Assembly (NCBI RefSeq): GCF_001942345.1
Contig: NZ_MKKI01000009.1
Coordinates: forward strand, 1 to 45,069
DNA: 45,069 nucleotides
From: Corynebacterium sp. CNJ-954
GTDB taxonomy: Bacteria > Actinomycetota > Actinomycetes > Mycobacteriales > Mycobacteriaceae
Direction: 5' to 3'
A program made the translations under genes and the position numbers. Every line of letters starts with the position of its first letter. Position 1 is the first letter of the stretch. The notes under the pieces were generated by a model. It was not told the origin of the DNA. It saw only the letters and a list, made by a program, of their open reading frames with translations, and did no database searches. Below are positions 23,807 to 32,879 of this stretch, piece after piece.

Positions 23807-24889
23807 TCAAGGAAGCTGGCCTTGTCGCGGCGACCACTCCGTGAAGCCAGGGATCTGTTCGTCGGTGATGAAAGCGACGCTATGTTTGGCACGGGTCACA
23901 CCAACGTACAGCTGGCAGGCAGACTGGCCAGCGAGATCGGCAACGCCAGTAAGGAACTTGGTCATCGGCGTGGTGGGGTAGATCAGCACATGGTCGACAG
24001 TGCGGCCTTTGGACAGACCAAAGGTGAGGAACGGAAGATCCAGGCCACGAGCAGACAACTTGTTGTGCCGGAGGCACAAGGCCCCGTAGCGCTGGGCGTA
24101 CTCGTCGGCGTCGGCTTTTCGGACGGTGAACAGACCCGTGTGCGTATGCGTCTCCGTCGAAGCGGATGACGTCGGTGCATAGCCAAGCTGGGGATCGAAG
24201 ATGGTATCGGAAAAGCTCGCGATGGTCTGGTTCGAACGGTAGGTCGTCGGCCGCTGCGTGATCTCGAGGAGATTCTTCTTCTCCATCATTTGGAACCATA
24301 CGAAGATCTTCTCCCCTTGATACTTCTTGTTCTTCGGATCACGGATGTTGGTGGAGAGCAGTGCCTGTCGCATATCACCGACCATCGTGACTTTCAGGTG
24401 TGCCTTCAGCAAGGCGTTGATGACTTCCAGATCCCAACCCCCAAGATCCTGGACTTCGTCAATGTAGATCTCGTCGTAGATGTGCTCCAGACGATCGATG
24501 ACCCCACCCCGGCTCGCACGCATGACATCGTGTGCGAGTTGAGCAAGGTGGAGCCTGTAGGCACGGTCATCCATGTCGAGGAACCTTTTCGCATCTTTCG
24601 CGTACCGCCCCGGATCACCATCGAAGTTGAGCCCGGTCAGTCGGTGACCAGGGTAGAGCAGTGGGAGGTACGGGCGGATGAAGTGCTGCAAAAGGAAGCT
24701 GAACCAGCCCAGTACCTCAACACGATGTCCCCGGATACCGGCACTCCGGATCCGGGAGGCGAGTTCGTCTTGACTTGCTGTGGTGTAGCCGAGAACGAGG
24801 ATGCGACGATCTTCCGGGCATGCCGTGCAGTTGTCGATGATGGACTGGGTCTTGCGCCCGCCGGCGACAGCGAGGATCGCGCGGTTCAT
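23807..24889 (-). CDS. gajB: GajB-like UvrD-type helicase
   Basis: 360 residues from the ATG at 24889, which overlaps the gajA stop by 3 nt (ATGA). All core superfamily 1 motifs can be seen: I, AVAGGRKTQSI, where the usual Gly before Lys is Arg; Ia, LGYTTASQDEL; II, IYIDEVQD; III, VGDMRQALLSTN; IV, TYRSNQTI; V, SKGRTVDHVLIYPT; VI, LYVGVTRAKHSVAF. In Gabija, GajB is thought to sense ssDNA/dNTP loss and act with the GajA nuclease. It is shorter than the described GajB (about 490) and lacks large accessory subdomains. I recall AGxRKT-type Walker A boxes in actinobacterial relatives of this pair. Confidence 0.82.
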   Translation of the reverse strand: MNRAILAVAGGRKTQSIIDNCTACPEDRRILVLGYTTASQDELASRIRSAGIRGHRVEVLGWFSFLLQHFIRPYLPLLYPGHRLTGLNFDGDPGRYAKDAKRFLDMDDRAYRLHLAQLAHDVMRASRGGVIDRLEHIYDEIYIDEVQDLGGWDLEVINALLKAHLKVTMVGDMRQALLSTNIRDPKNKKYQGEKIFVWFQMMEKKNLLEITQRPTTYRSNQTIASFSDTIFDPQLGYAPTSSASTETHTHTGLFTVRKADADEYAQRYGALCLRHNKLSARGLDLPFLTFGLSKGRTVDHVLIYPTTPMTKFLTGVADLAGQSACQLYVGVTRAKHSVAFITDEQIPGFTEWSPRQGQLP

Positions 24890-26484
24890 GCGAAGTGCTC
24901 GATCGCCTGCTGGATGTAGACGGGCATAGCCACCGGTTCCTTCGTCTGTAGGATCCGAAGCGCTCCCTCTGTCTTGTGGTTGGGCATCCACGTCTCGGGG
25001 TTGTCCTGTGGGCGCAGTTTCAGTATCTTGCGCATGTTGTCAACACCGTTGGCCGTGATCAGCTGAGGTTCAAGAGTCTTCCCCAGCGTGGGTTCTCCGA
25101 TGTACATCTTCCGCTTGTCCGAGAGGTACTCGCTGAGTTCAGAAGTGATATCAGTCGCGGGGGTGCCGTCGTTGTCCTGCAGTGCGACGACATCTCGATT
25201 AAGGCGTGTGCACAGTTCAAGTGCTCGTTTGAAGGTAATGCCGTTCATTGAGATCACGTCGATACCCCCGGCTTCCGGGGGCTTGCCGAACCTGTCGGCG
25301 TAGCCCCTCTTGAAAACCATTTCATCGGAGGGACCTTCAACGAGCACAAGGCGGCTGGCCAGGACAAGACGCAAGGTGTCATATCCAGACAGGTGCTTGA
25401 AGTACGAGACGGTGTCCTTACTCAGATCGGTGAGGTGGGTAGCGGTGTCTCCGTGGAGGCAGATCAGCTTATGGAGGCCGAGACGGTTGAGTACGAAGGA
25501 ACTGTGGGTTGTGACGAACAGCTGCTGACTCTCACCTGCGAGAGCCGCAACCCGTTCCAGCAGCTTCTGGAGACGTCCATAGGCGAGATGGGTCTCGGGT
25601 TCCTCGATCAGTACAGTGCGGGCAGATTCGGCGCGACGCTTCATCGCCAAAGCCACTTTGATCGATGCCTGTTGGCCCTGTCCGGACATGGTGAACGGAG
25701 TGCCGTCCACATGTGGAACAACGCCAGATTCCCAGGAGGCTTGGGAGGATTGGTCCATCGCCAGCCCCAGTGGAGCATCGTGAAGGTCCTCGGAGCCCTG
25801 ACGTACCTTGTCGTTGAGCTCGTTGAGTGCCGACGTCGTCATCTCGTGGCGGGACTTGCGATGAGCCACTGAGATCGCTGCGCGCTCCTTCGGGTCGAGG
25901 AAAGCGCTGAGAATCTCGCGTGTATGGTAGTCGACCCCGGCTTTCGATCGGATTGTCCGTGAATCGATGACAGACAACCCCAGCGCCGCCGGGCGGCGAC
26001 GAAGCTGCTCGTCGTTGAAGTTCGTCCACTGCGCCTCGAAGTACTCCGTCGGCAGAACATCAGGGCGGCCCGGCTCTGCCATGTAGGCCGCGAACTCTTC
26101 GTCGTAGTCAGGGTTCAGAGCGACCTGGAGCTTGACGCCTGGGCGATCTTCCTGCAAGGAATTATGGACCCCTCGCAGGCGCTGCACGTCCGGGTCGTCG
26201 GAGTCGAAGTAGAGCTCAATGGTGATTGAAGGGCTGGGGGCGTACGGGTGCTGCGCATACGCGGCCAGATAGTCGCTGACGTCCGCGGCGTTGAACCAGT
26301 ACGGATTGAGCTCCTCATTGGCCCAGCGTCCATCGATCCTCCCACTAAGAGCGAGGGTGATCGCTTCGAGCAGGGTCGACTTCCCTGCCTCGTTGTCCCC
26401 GATGATGATGTTCATTTCCGGATCCGGGTCGATGGTGAGACTCCGGAACGTGCGGTACCCCTGGATGATAATTTTGTTGATCAT
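24886..26484 (-). CDS. gajA: GajA-like OLD-family ATPase/TOPRIM nuclease
   Basis: 532 residues. N-terminal ABC-type ATPase: MINKIIIQGYRTFRSLTI, Walker A GDNEAGKST (29-37), signature-like TMSGQGQQASI, Walker B VLIEEPETHL, and THSSF as the H-loop. The C-terminal TOPRIM domain shows LVLVEGPSDEMVF (catalytic Glu) and VVALQDNDG (DxD). This is the OLD-family class 2 arrangement: ATPase-regulated DNA nicking. With the UvrD-like gene coupled downstream it forms a Gabija-type anti-phage pair; standalone OLD nucleases lack that partner. An Xre gene lies 100 nt upstream on the same strand. Confidence 0.86.
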   Translation of the reverse strand: MINKIIIQGYRTFRSLTIDPDPEMNIIIGDNEAGKSTLLEAITLALSGRIDGRWANEELNPYWFNAADVSDYLAAYAQHPYAPSPSITIELYFDSDDPDVQRLRGVHNSLQEDRPGVKLQVALNPDYDEEFAAYMAEPGRPDVLPTEYFEAQWTNFNDEQLRRRPAALGLSVIDSRTIRSKAGVDYHTREILSAFLDPKERAAISVAHRKSRHEMTTSALNELNDKVRQGSEDLHDAPLGLAMDQSSQASWESGVVPHVDGTPFTMSGQGQQASIKVALAMKRRAESARTVLIEEPETHLAYGRLQKLLERVAALAGESQQLFVTTHSSFVLNRLGLHKLICLHGDTATHLTDLSKDTVSYFKHLSGYDTLRLVLASRLVLVEGPSDEMVFKRGYADRFGKPPEAGGIDVISMNGITFKRALELCTRLNRDVVALQDNDGTPATDITSELSEYLSDKRKMYIGEPTLGKTLEPQLITANGVDNMRKILKLRPQDNPETWMPNHKTEGALRILQTKEPVAMPVYIQQAIEHFA

Positions 26485-26586
26485 AGTTCTTCCATGTTCC
26501 CAGGCTGACCGCCCGATCAGATTCCGCCACGCCGCACATACCAGATCCGACGCGCCCCGGCCGCCTCACACAGCGCGCGACTGGCG

Positions 26587-26817
26587 TCAACCCAAGCGCA
26601 TTCCGGAGAGCATGTCCCCTGCATCAACATCCAGCGTGCCGGCAAGTCGGAGGATGTTAACCAGGCTGATGTTGCGCTCGCCCCGCTCGACTGAACCGAT
26701 GTAGGTCCGGTGCAACCCGGCAGCATTAGCGAGCCCCTCTTGAGACAGTCCGCGCTGCTGGCGCAGCCGACGTATCTGGGTGCCGAATACGCGTAGTGCC
26801 TGACTGTCCTGATCCAC
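26587..26817 (-). CDS. Xre-family regulator upstream of the Gabija-like pair
   Basis: 76 residues consisting almost only of an HTH_XRE domain: LRVFGTQIRRLRQQRGLSQE, LANAAGLHRTYIGSVERGER, then VNILRLAGTLDVDAGDM. This size and sequence are like the controller (C) proteins that time restriction-enzyme expression. Being on the same strand 100 nt before gajA, it may control the defence operon. The plus-strand gene at 26901 is divergent and shares the spacer. Confidence 0.82.
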   Translation of the reverse strand: MDQDSQALRVFGTQIRRLRQQRGLSQEGLANAAGLHRTYIGSVERGERNISLVNILRLAGTLDVDAGDMLSGMRLG

Positions 26818-26900
26818 ATGTTGAGGATCAGGCGTTGATGACTAAAGGTCTACAGACTATGAGTAGCATTATTGGTGTCACCACTACACGGAGGGAGCCC

Positions 26901-27380
26901 ATGGGCAAGAAGAACAGCATGAACCAGCAGCGCGCCGCGGCGAAGAAGAAGCGCCGGGCCACTCGGGTAAAGAAGCGGGCAGCACAGTCTCCGGAGTCAA
27001 TGCTGGATGACGACTTCGGCACGATGTATCTACCGGAGTTCGCCTTCGATGAGCTGGCGGAACCGAATGTGCTGCCGATGTGGGAGTACGACGATCTGGA
27101 GTGCCTGGAACTGATCAAGCAGGAACATCCAGACTCAAGCGACGAACAGATTCTGGATGTGATGTTCGCCGAACCGGTACGGGCCCAGACTCCGGGTGGG
27201 TACGTCTACTCGCTGCCGGCGCATGTGGTGTTGGGAATGTCCGAAGGTTCCACCGGAGTCCAGTTGCTCACCGTGGCCAAGCGACGGTTCCGCGACGGCA
27301 AGATCAGCTGGGACAAAGACGAGCTCGTCCACATCGCCCCGGAAATCACCCCAGACCCGCATGAGGCGTTCTACAGGTGA
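26901..27380 (+). CDS. Hypothetical protein with a basic N-terminus
   Basis: 159 residues from the ATG at 26901, which has GGAGGGAG upstream. The first 33 residues are very basic (QQRAAAKKKRRATRVKKRAA), the next 60 acidic (LDDDFGTMYLPEFAFDELAE), then a small alpha/beta part (GGYVYSLPAHVVLGMSEGST). It could be a nucleic-acid-binding protein. No family recognised. Divergent from the Xre/Gabija-like cluster. Confidence 0.62.
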   Translation: MGKKNSMNQQRAAAKKKRRATRVKKRAAQSPESMLDDDFGTMYLPEFAFDELAEPNVLPMWEYDDLECLELIKQEHPDSSDEQILDVMFAEPVRAQTPGGYVYSLPAHVVLGMSEGSTGVQLLTVAKRRFRDGKISWDKDELVHIAPEITPDPHEAFYR

Positions 27381-27514
27381 GGTGAACACACAATACCGAC
27401 AGGGCGCTCAACAGGGCAGGATGGTGGATGGCTTCACCAGCGACTTGGCGAGTAGGTTGTGGCCACCTGGGGTCGGCCGCGGAGGAGAGGAAGCTGACGG
27501 AGAGACATCGGTTG

Positions 27515-27793
27515 GTGAAAGTCCGGACGCCACGGTCAGCCCTGCAGCGCATCGGCCGGGAGATCGCGGACACTCGTCAAAACAGGGGGATGACACAGGC
27601 AACCGTTGCAGAGCTCGTTGGTACCAGCCGCAGCACACTGTCACGTATTGAGAACGGCCAGATAGGAGACCTGGAGCGCCATACGGTCCCCCTCCGGGGG
27701 CTGGTCGATCTACTAGGCCCGTTCGAGAAACTGGTGATATACGCCCCGGAGCCGCCTGATCTATCGACCTACGACCAGTGGACCCGCATCTGA
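27515..27793 (+). CDS. Xre-family regulator
   Basis: 92 residues from a GTG at 27515 with GGAGAGA upstream. HTH_XRE core: LQRIGREIADTRQNRGMTQA, TVAELVGTSRSTLSRIENGQ, followed by a short C-terminal beta part (FEKLVIYAPEPPDLSTY). This shape is like HipB-type antitoxins or lone phage-like repressors; no partner toxin is adjacent. Two hairpins follow the stop. Confidence 0.75.
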   Translation: MKVRTPRSALQRIGREIADTRQNRGMTQATVAELVGTSRSTLSRIENGQIGDLERHTVPLRGLVDLLGPFEKLVIYAPEPPDLSTYDQWTRI

Positions 27794-27857
27794 CCAGAGG
27801 TCGCACGGTGGTGGCGGTCGGAGGGCACACCGGCCGCCAGGCAGGTTTGAGGGGAGT

Positions 27858-27953
27858 CCGCGGGCACCGGCAGGCGCCCGCGGTCAATTGCTCGGCGGTT
27901 TTCGCCCACGGTGGCAACGATGATACCCCGAGAGCAGGGGCTCTCGGGGTGTC
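27858..27953. terminator. Two successive hairpins, likely terminator
   Basis: Hairpin 1: CCGCGGGC at 27858-27865 with its complement at 27876-27883. Hairpin 2: GATACCCCGAGAG at 27922-27934 with CTCTCGGGGTGTC at 27941-27953 (one mismatch), followed by GTTGT. They separate the Xre gene from a convergent small gene. Confidence 0.6.
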
Positions 27954-27968
27954 GTTGTGATGGGGTTG

Positions 27969-28118
27969 CTAGGCGGTGGTGTGCTTGTTCTTAGTGTTCG
28001 GGGTGTGGCCATTTCGCTTCATGACCTTGTGCAGGGCTTCGCGGGCCTTGCGTGCTCCCTGGCGGTCGATCTCGCGTAGGCGGCGCTGTTGTTCGGCGCT
28101 GGAGGTCTTCTGAGTCAT
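27969..28118 (-). CDS. 49-residue basic protein
   Basis: AAGGAGTGAG precedes the ATG at 28118. The peptide is one long charged helix (AEQQRRLREIDRQGARKARE, ALHKVMKRNG) with a Lys/Thr-rich end. Probably nucleic-acid binding; no family recognised. Confidence 0.55.
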   Translation of the reverse strand: MTQKTSSAEQQRRLREIDRQGARKAREALHKVMKRNGHTPNTKNKHTTA

Positions 28119-28401
28119 GGTGGTCTCACTCCTTGAATCTACCTTCATCGTATGCGCTGGCCTCGTCGTTCTCAATGACGTGAAGGTAGGTGTCCAGGGC
28201 ATCCAGTATGGTCAGCGTCGTCGGCGCGGCTGACGGGGGCCTCTGTGTGTTAGAACGTCAGCAGGCTCCAGGCGAGCTATCAGTCTCTGGGGCGGGCGTT
28301 GTCGCCGTTGAATGGGGCTGATACAGGGATAGGTGACAATCGATCTAGCTCGGCCGTAAGGCGGCCTGGAAGGATGCCACCTATCCGTGCGTCAGTCCCG
28401 C

Positions 28402-29895
28402 TCAGATCGAATGTTGGTTGACGAAGTGTTCTGCTATAGGGGGGAGAGGTCCCCAAAACGCCATGAATCCTAGGGATTGCTGCTTCGCAGAGGACCACAC
28501 GGCGTCGAGTGCTTTCGCGACAACCGAGACATCGGAAGTCGGGAACAGGAGTTTCCTAGCCTCGGGGCTGTGGGCCACGGTTTCGAAGGCTGGGTTGGCC
28601 CTGGACTGGTCGAACCCGGACGCTGCGGGGTAGGCACCTCCATGGTGTTGGCCCTCGAGCATCACGACCAGGCAGTATAGGATGTCGAACTGGCACAACG
28701 AGTTGAGCACGCCGTCGGCCTGGAACACACTGGGGGTGCCGGAGTCGGGGGTATCGGACATATCTGGGCGCATCGTCGGATGAGTGCGCATTAGTTCTCG
28801 GGCACCAGAGATCATCATCCCGGCCTTGCCTTCTTCGAAGAGTCCGGCGCGGCTCGCTGCCACTTGGCCATGTCTGATCCAAGAGGAGTGAATGTACGTT
28901 TCATTTGTCGGCGTGTACGGGCGTAGTGCGAGGTCATGCACTGTTTCCCAGAGGCATAGGCGAACGGCCATGCTACCAAGCACGTAGACGCGGGTGATGA
29001 TATCGAGCTGGAGTCTAGCGTCGTCGCCAGCGTTCTCGTAGGCCCGATACAGCGCGTCGGTCGCTTTAGTAACAACCGTGGGTTGTTCGAAGTGCATCGC
29101 TTGCGCGGCGACAATGACGATCTTGTCGAGAGCATCAACCCCCGCATCGACGGAAAGTGATGATGCCGATGCCGTCTGTAGGAACTGACGCAACCTCACG
29201 TCATTGCCCGCGTCAAGGTGGGATATCACCGCCTCCGCAAACGATTCATCGGTCATATCCAGTGATAGGGGAACCAGGGCTTGTCTCACCCCACCTCGCG
29301 CACGAAGCGCAACCGCCAGATCAGCGATCAGGGCGTCGACCTGCTCTCGAGCCTCGCTACGAATACGATCGTCGCGCTTTTTGAGCAGCGTAGCCCAGTG
29401 GATGTGTCGTAACGGCACGTTCTGGGCGCCTTCGCGTACCAGCACGTCTCCTGGGCGAAAGACGATCGTCTGCTTCTTATCCCCGGGAAGGCGGTAACTT
29501 CCCTCCTTGCTCATCGGTACCGGCAAACCGTCCTCGGGGTGCGGTAGATAGATCAGCACGACCTCGTGACCATCGAGGTCATGGATCTGTGAGATCGGCT
29601 GGACCACTCCATCGGCGTACTTCTTGATGAGATCAGCAAGTCGCGCACTATCAAAGGTAGAGCGGTCTTCGATTGACCCTGACGGGAGGGCGAGGTCACC
29701 GCCGTCTTCGACACCCACCAGGATATAGCCGCCGGGTGGAGTGTTTGTCATGGTCACCGCGTCCTTGACGAAGTTCAGCTTGTGTCTCAACGACGTCAGG
29801 TCCAGTGTTGATTTGAACTCGAGGTGTGTCTGCTCCGGGCTTGTAAGCAGCTCGGAGAGCTTCTCTGCGTCCGTGCGTCCGTCGGGAACGATCAA
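28402..29895 (-). CDS. Schlafen/AlbA_2-domain protein
   Basis: 497 residues from a TTG at 29895 (AGGAGA upstream); an ATG at 29931 would add 12. The N-terminal 150 residues are an AlbA_2 (Schlafen-like) domain: EQTHLEFKSTLDL, KDAVTMTNTPPGGYILVGVEDGG (two adjoining motifs) and GHEVVLIYLPHPED. The rest, about 330 residues, is helical and unfamiliar, with SYRLPGDKKQTIVFR leading out of the domain. AlbA_2 proteins bind DNA or RNA, and several are ribonucleases or regulators in phage defence. Here it is a lone gene in a defence-rich stretch. Confidence 0.72.
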   Translation of the reverse strand: MIVPDGRTDAEKLSELLTSPEQTHLEFKSTLDLTSLRHKLNFVKDAVTMTNTPPGGYILVGVEDGGDLALPSGSIEDRSTFDSARLADLIKKYADGVVQPISQIHDLDGHEVVLIYLPHPEDGLPVPMSKEGSYRLPGDKKQTIVFRPGDVLVREGAQNVPLRHIHWATLLKKRDDRIRSEAREQVDALIADLAVALRARGGVRQALVPLSLDMTDESFAEAVISHLDAGNDVRLRQFLQTASASSLSVDAGVDALDKIVIVAAQAMHFEQPTVVTKATDALYRAYENAGDDARLQLDIITRVYVLGSMAVRLCLWETVHDLALRPYTPTNETYIHSSWIRHGQVAASRAGLFEEGKAGMMISGARELMRTHPTMRPDMSDTPDSGTPSVFQADGVLNSLCQFDILYCLVVMLEGQHHGGAYPAASGFDQSRANPAFETVAHSPEARKLLFPTSDVSVVAKALDAVWSSAKQQSLGFMAFWGPLPPIAEHFVNQHSI

Positions 29896-29931
29896 TGTTG
29901 TCTCCTGTTGGATCGGGCGGTGCCAGGCCAC

Positions 29932-31026
29932 TCACGTCGAAACCGACAAGCAGGACGAACATGGGAGGGACGTCCATCTACTATACGACGCGCCACCTCA
30001 ACTGCGGTGAGTAGTGTACCGCCAGCGCACATACGGTGTTCGAGGAGAATGCGAGCGACTGACCAGTAAGGTACGCGCCAAAGCAGCTCATGGTACTCAC
30101 GACTGTCCAGCGCCACCTAGTACTGCGCGGGCCGGGGGAATGTCATACCTAGAGCGACGACAGCGCCCTATATAACCGACCAGGGGTCACTCACATTCCG
30201 TCACTGTGACGTATTTCGTGCCGGCCGGCAGCAGGACCACTGTCGAGAAATGTGGGCCGGAGATGCAGTTCAGTACATCGCACACGGAACATCAATAGGA
30301 CCGAAATCGAGCCAGCGAATCACGATCGCGAGATGCGAATGAGCGTCGTGGAGCATCGCCGCCTCCACTAGAATAGGGACTTGACCTAAGATCCACCAAC
30401 GAGGTCAACGAACGGGACCGTCAAGCGACAAGCACCTAAACGCCTAGGTCAGACCCCTTCCAAATAACGCCGATAATTATGATTATGACACTTGGGCGAT
30501 TCGCGACCACGGCCGAGCGACGTCAGGCGGTCTTCCTCAGTCATCATGAGACATCGCAGAATCCCCTTCCCTCGCACTCAACCTGTTGTACCGATGAAGC
30601 CACTGCCGAGCAACGGCACCTACCGGAGCCCGAGAACTGCGCAGAAGTGGAAACACTAGCCAGTCATGGGCCCGACAGATTATTTGAGAAGATCCTGCGT
30701 CAGCGTGCACACCAACTGCGGTGTTTGCCCTGATCGACAGTGACAGAATGACTGCGAAAACCGACAGATCAACTGATAATGGACAAATCAGTGACCCTCG
30801 CAGGCATCTTGGGACTTGTCACAATCAACACGAGATGTACACACCAACGGTCTCGCGTACCGATGGAGGCCAGAATATTACCTTGGTTTCCGCCACTGAT
30901 CTTTCTGTGTCCCTAAACATGCCGATCACCCTCTACGCCATGACGCCTGGACAGCGACATCCGCATGGTTTCGGTATAGGTGCGGAAACCACACCTTCAA
31001 GTTTACATTGAACCCTGCGGTACCAT
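29932..31026. other. 1.1-kb gene-free region before the hydroxyproline island
   Basis: I see no convincing gene; the open frames are short with low-complexity translations. The base composition appears less GC-rich in 30360-31020 than in the defence genes. It marks the boundary between the defence segment and the catabolic island. Confidence 0.45.
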
Positions 31027-31041
31027 GTGATATTGTATAAG
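31027..31041 (+). promoter_or_regulatory. Operator motif 1 overlapping a -10 box
   Basis: GTGATATTGTA at 31027-31037 matches GTRANATTGTA. The same stretch contains TGTATAAG (31034-31041), a good extended -10. A repressor bound here would cover the promoter of the reductase transcript. Confidence 0.6.
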
Positions 31042-31048
31042 TGGACGT

Positions 31049-31228
31049 ATGGAAACGTCCCTGCGGAAGCCACGAGTCAGCGCTCTAGATGCAGAAATGC
31101 GCAACGCCCGCCTCTGGCGCAGGCAGTTTTCAGGGACCAATCCGGGAGATTTCACATCTCCAGGGTACCGCGGCATTCAAGCAGGTATTTCGTTTCATAC
31201 ATCTGGTGCAATGTGGATTTTCCCGTAA
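31049..31228 (+). CDS. Possible leaderless 59-residue leader ORF
   Basis: The ATG lies 8 nt after the TATAAG box, just where transcription should start, so it could be translated without a leader. The peptide begins METSLRKPRVSALDAEMRNA and ends SGAMWIFP. It has no family and no ribosome-binding site. It may be a leader peptide or chance; the reductase gene begins 32 nt after its stop. Confidence 0.3.
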   Translation: METSLRKPRVSALDAEMRNARLWRRQFSGTNPGDFTSPGYRGIQAGISFHTSGAMWIFP

Positions 31229-31260
31229 TTCCACCCCTCCACAGAATGGGAGATTCTGAA

Positions 31261-32220
31261 TTGAGTACCATCCCCTACGTCAACGCCGAAGGCGTCCGGA
31301 AAGCCCTCCCCTGGAAGGGCGCAATCGAGGGTATCGAGGAAGCGCTGTCGAACGGTATTGATCCAGAAGACGACGGCCCCCGCCTCTTTGCCCCCACTCC
31401 TAAAGGCGAGTTCCTCATCATGCCGGCAACGTCACCGGCTGCAATGGGCGTGAAAGTTCTCACGCTTTCCCCCGAGAACCCCGATCGAGGCCTCGAGAAG
31501 ATCCAGGGAACGTACCTCTTGTTCAATGCTGATACCGCAGCGCCTGTCTGTGTCATGGACGGCACGGAGGTGACGGCGGTCCGTACCCCATCTGTAACCA
31601 TCACCGGCCTCCGTGCACTCGCTGCCAGCGCGCCTGCAGGTGATGAGGTCCCCGAAGAGCCCACAGTACTCGTGTTCGGAGTAGGCACCCAAGGAATCAA
31701 CCATATCCGTGCTGCTAAGTGGGCGTGGCCTGGCGCCAACTTCCAGGTCGTGGGGCGTCGACCCGAACGAATCCGATCAACCATTGACCTCCTGGGAGGG
31801 GAGGGAATAAAGGTCACTGATGTCACAGACGGAGTTGAAGAGGCGGTTCGTGAAGCTGACATCATCATCACCGTAACCACCTCTTCGACACCACTTTTCC
31901 GTGGCGAGTGGGTCCGTCCCGGAGCCATCGTTGCCTCCGTGGGGCAGCATGGCCTGGATGCGCGGGAAGTGGACGCCGAGCTCGTGCTTCGTTCTGACGT
32001 CGTGCTTGAAAGCCGCGGCGGAATGTTCCGGGAGGGCGGAAACATTATCCCTGCTCGCTCACTCGAGGAATGGCAGGATCGCAACACAGCGAATATTCGC
32101 GATGCCGTGCACGGTAACTTTAAACGCACCGCCGGAAGGCCCGCTCTGTTCACGGGTGTGGGAATGTCGTGGGAGGACCTCGTGCTCGCCGAAGTAGTGT
32201 ACCGGTCGACGAACGATTAA
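31261..32220 (+). CDS. Ornithine cyclodeaminase/mu-crystallin family reductase
   Basis: 319 residues from a TTG at 31261 with GGGAG 8 nt upstream (ATG at 31246 is an alternative). Rossmann motif VLVFGVGTQGINHI near residue 140, then DIIITVTTSSTPLF and GAIVASVGQHGLDAREVD, all typical of the family. In hydroxyproline and D-proline clusters, members act as NAD(P)H-dependent delta1-pyrroline-2-carboxylate reductases, giving L-proline; others are true ornithine cyclodeaminases. The island context favours the reductase. A strong terminator follows. Confidence 0.8.
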   Translation: MSTIPYVNAEGVRKALPWKGAIEGIEEALSNGIDPEDDGPRLFAPTPKGEFLIMPATSPAAMGVKVLTLSPENPDRGLEKIQGTYLLFNADTAAPVCVMDGTEVTAVRTPSVTITGLRALAASAPAGDEVPEEPTVLVFGVGTQGINHIRAAKWAWPGANFQVVGRRPERIRSTIDLLGGEGIKVTDVTDGVEEAVREADIIITVTTSSTPLFRGEWVRPGAIVASVGQHGLDAREVDAELVLRSDVVLESRGGMFREGGNIIPARSLEEWQDRNTANIRDAVHGNFKRTAGRPALFTGVGMSWEDLVLAEVVYRSTND

Positions 32221-32240
32221 CAACGACTTCTAATCAACCT

Positions 32241-32280
32241 GGGAGTGACCGCGGCCCCTGAGGGAGGCGCGGTCACTCCC
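32241..32280. terminator. Strong hairpin terminator after the reductase gene
   Basis: Perfect 13-bp arms GGGAGTGACCGCG (32241-32253) and CGCGGTCACTCCC (32268-32280), 14-nt loop, followed by CTCTTC. It begins 21 nt after the stop codon. Confidence 0.85.
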
Positions 32281-32423
32281 CTCTTCATGCTGCGGCCTGC
32301 TCAGCACCTTCAGCTTCACAAAGCTCATGTATCCAGCACTGCACAAAGATAGGGCACGATACACTCTCCCTGCTGTCGCCGGTGCTGGCCAGCCGACGCC
32401 GCCAACTCCCTCCATTCTGGCAT

Positions 32424-32715
32424 TGGTGGGCCCTTCCTCGCGAGCTCCATGGCCTTCACAATTCACGGTGCCGCGCAATCTGCAGACCTCGTCTGGGCGA
32501 TCGAAGACGTCGGCCACGCCTCACTGACCTGGATCCACATGGCATGCCTACTCTTCGTCTGACTCATGGTCCCGAAGGTCCTATGTGACTACGAATGCTA
32601 GCGGAAAGCCGATCTAGATCCACAGTTTGACCCGGTAGCACTCGGGATCAAGAATGCCGACTACTAGGAATCCGAGGGTGCCGACCAACGACGGCAAACA
32701 GCCGCCGAACGCCGG
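32424..32715 (+). pseudogene. Decayed 3' end of a second AGCS symporter gene
   Basis: One frame read through its stops matches the C-terminus of the intact symporter at 40928-42442: LVWAIEDVGHASLTWIHM against MWAAGDIGYATLGWINM, then DLDPQFDPVALGIKNADY against GLEPEFDPTSLGIKNAAF. Stops interrupt it at 32560, 32599 and 32665, ending at 32713-32715. No larger part of the gene survives upstream. The divergence shows it is a remnant of a related symporter, not a fresh copy. Confidence 0.85.
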
Positions 32716-32828
32716 TAGCCCCTAGAGGACGTGGACCTAACCTATAGCTATCTCAGCTACTGACCCGGACCAGCAACTGAGACGTTTCACCACTTGACAC
32801 AACCGAGTGACGCGGCTCATAGTAGTAT

Positions 32829-32839
32829 GTAACATTGTA
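32829..32839 (+). promoter_or_regulatory. Operator motif 2 before the dehydrogenase operon
   Basis: GTAACATTGTA, continuing into the 8-bp palindrome TTGTACAA. It is 41 nt before the GTG of the FAD subunit. Confidence 0.6.
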
Positions 32840-32879
32840 CAAGTCATCGTGCTGATGCTCCCCCAAGGAGGTAACCCCC

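Noticed and set aside
31275..32153. 292-codon minus-strand frame
   Set aside because: Antisense shadow of the ornithine-cyclodeaminase-family gene.
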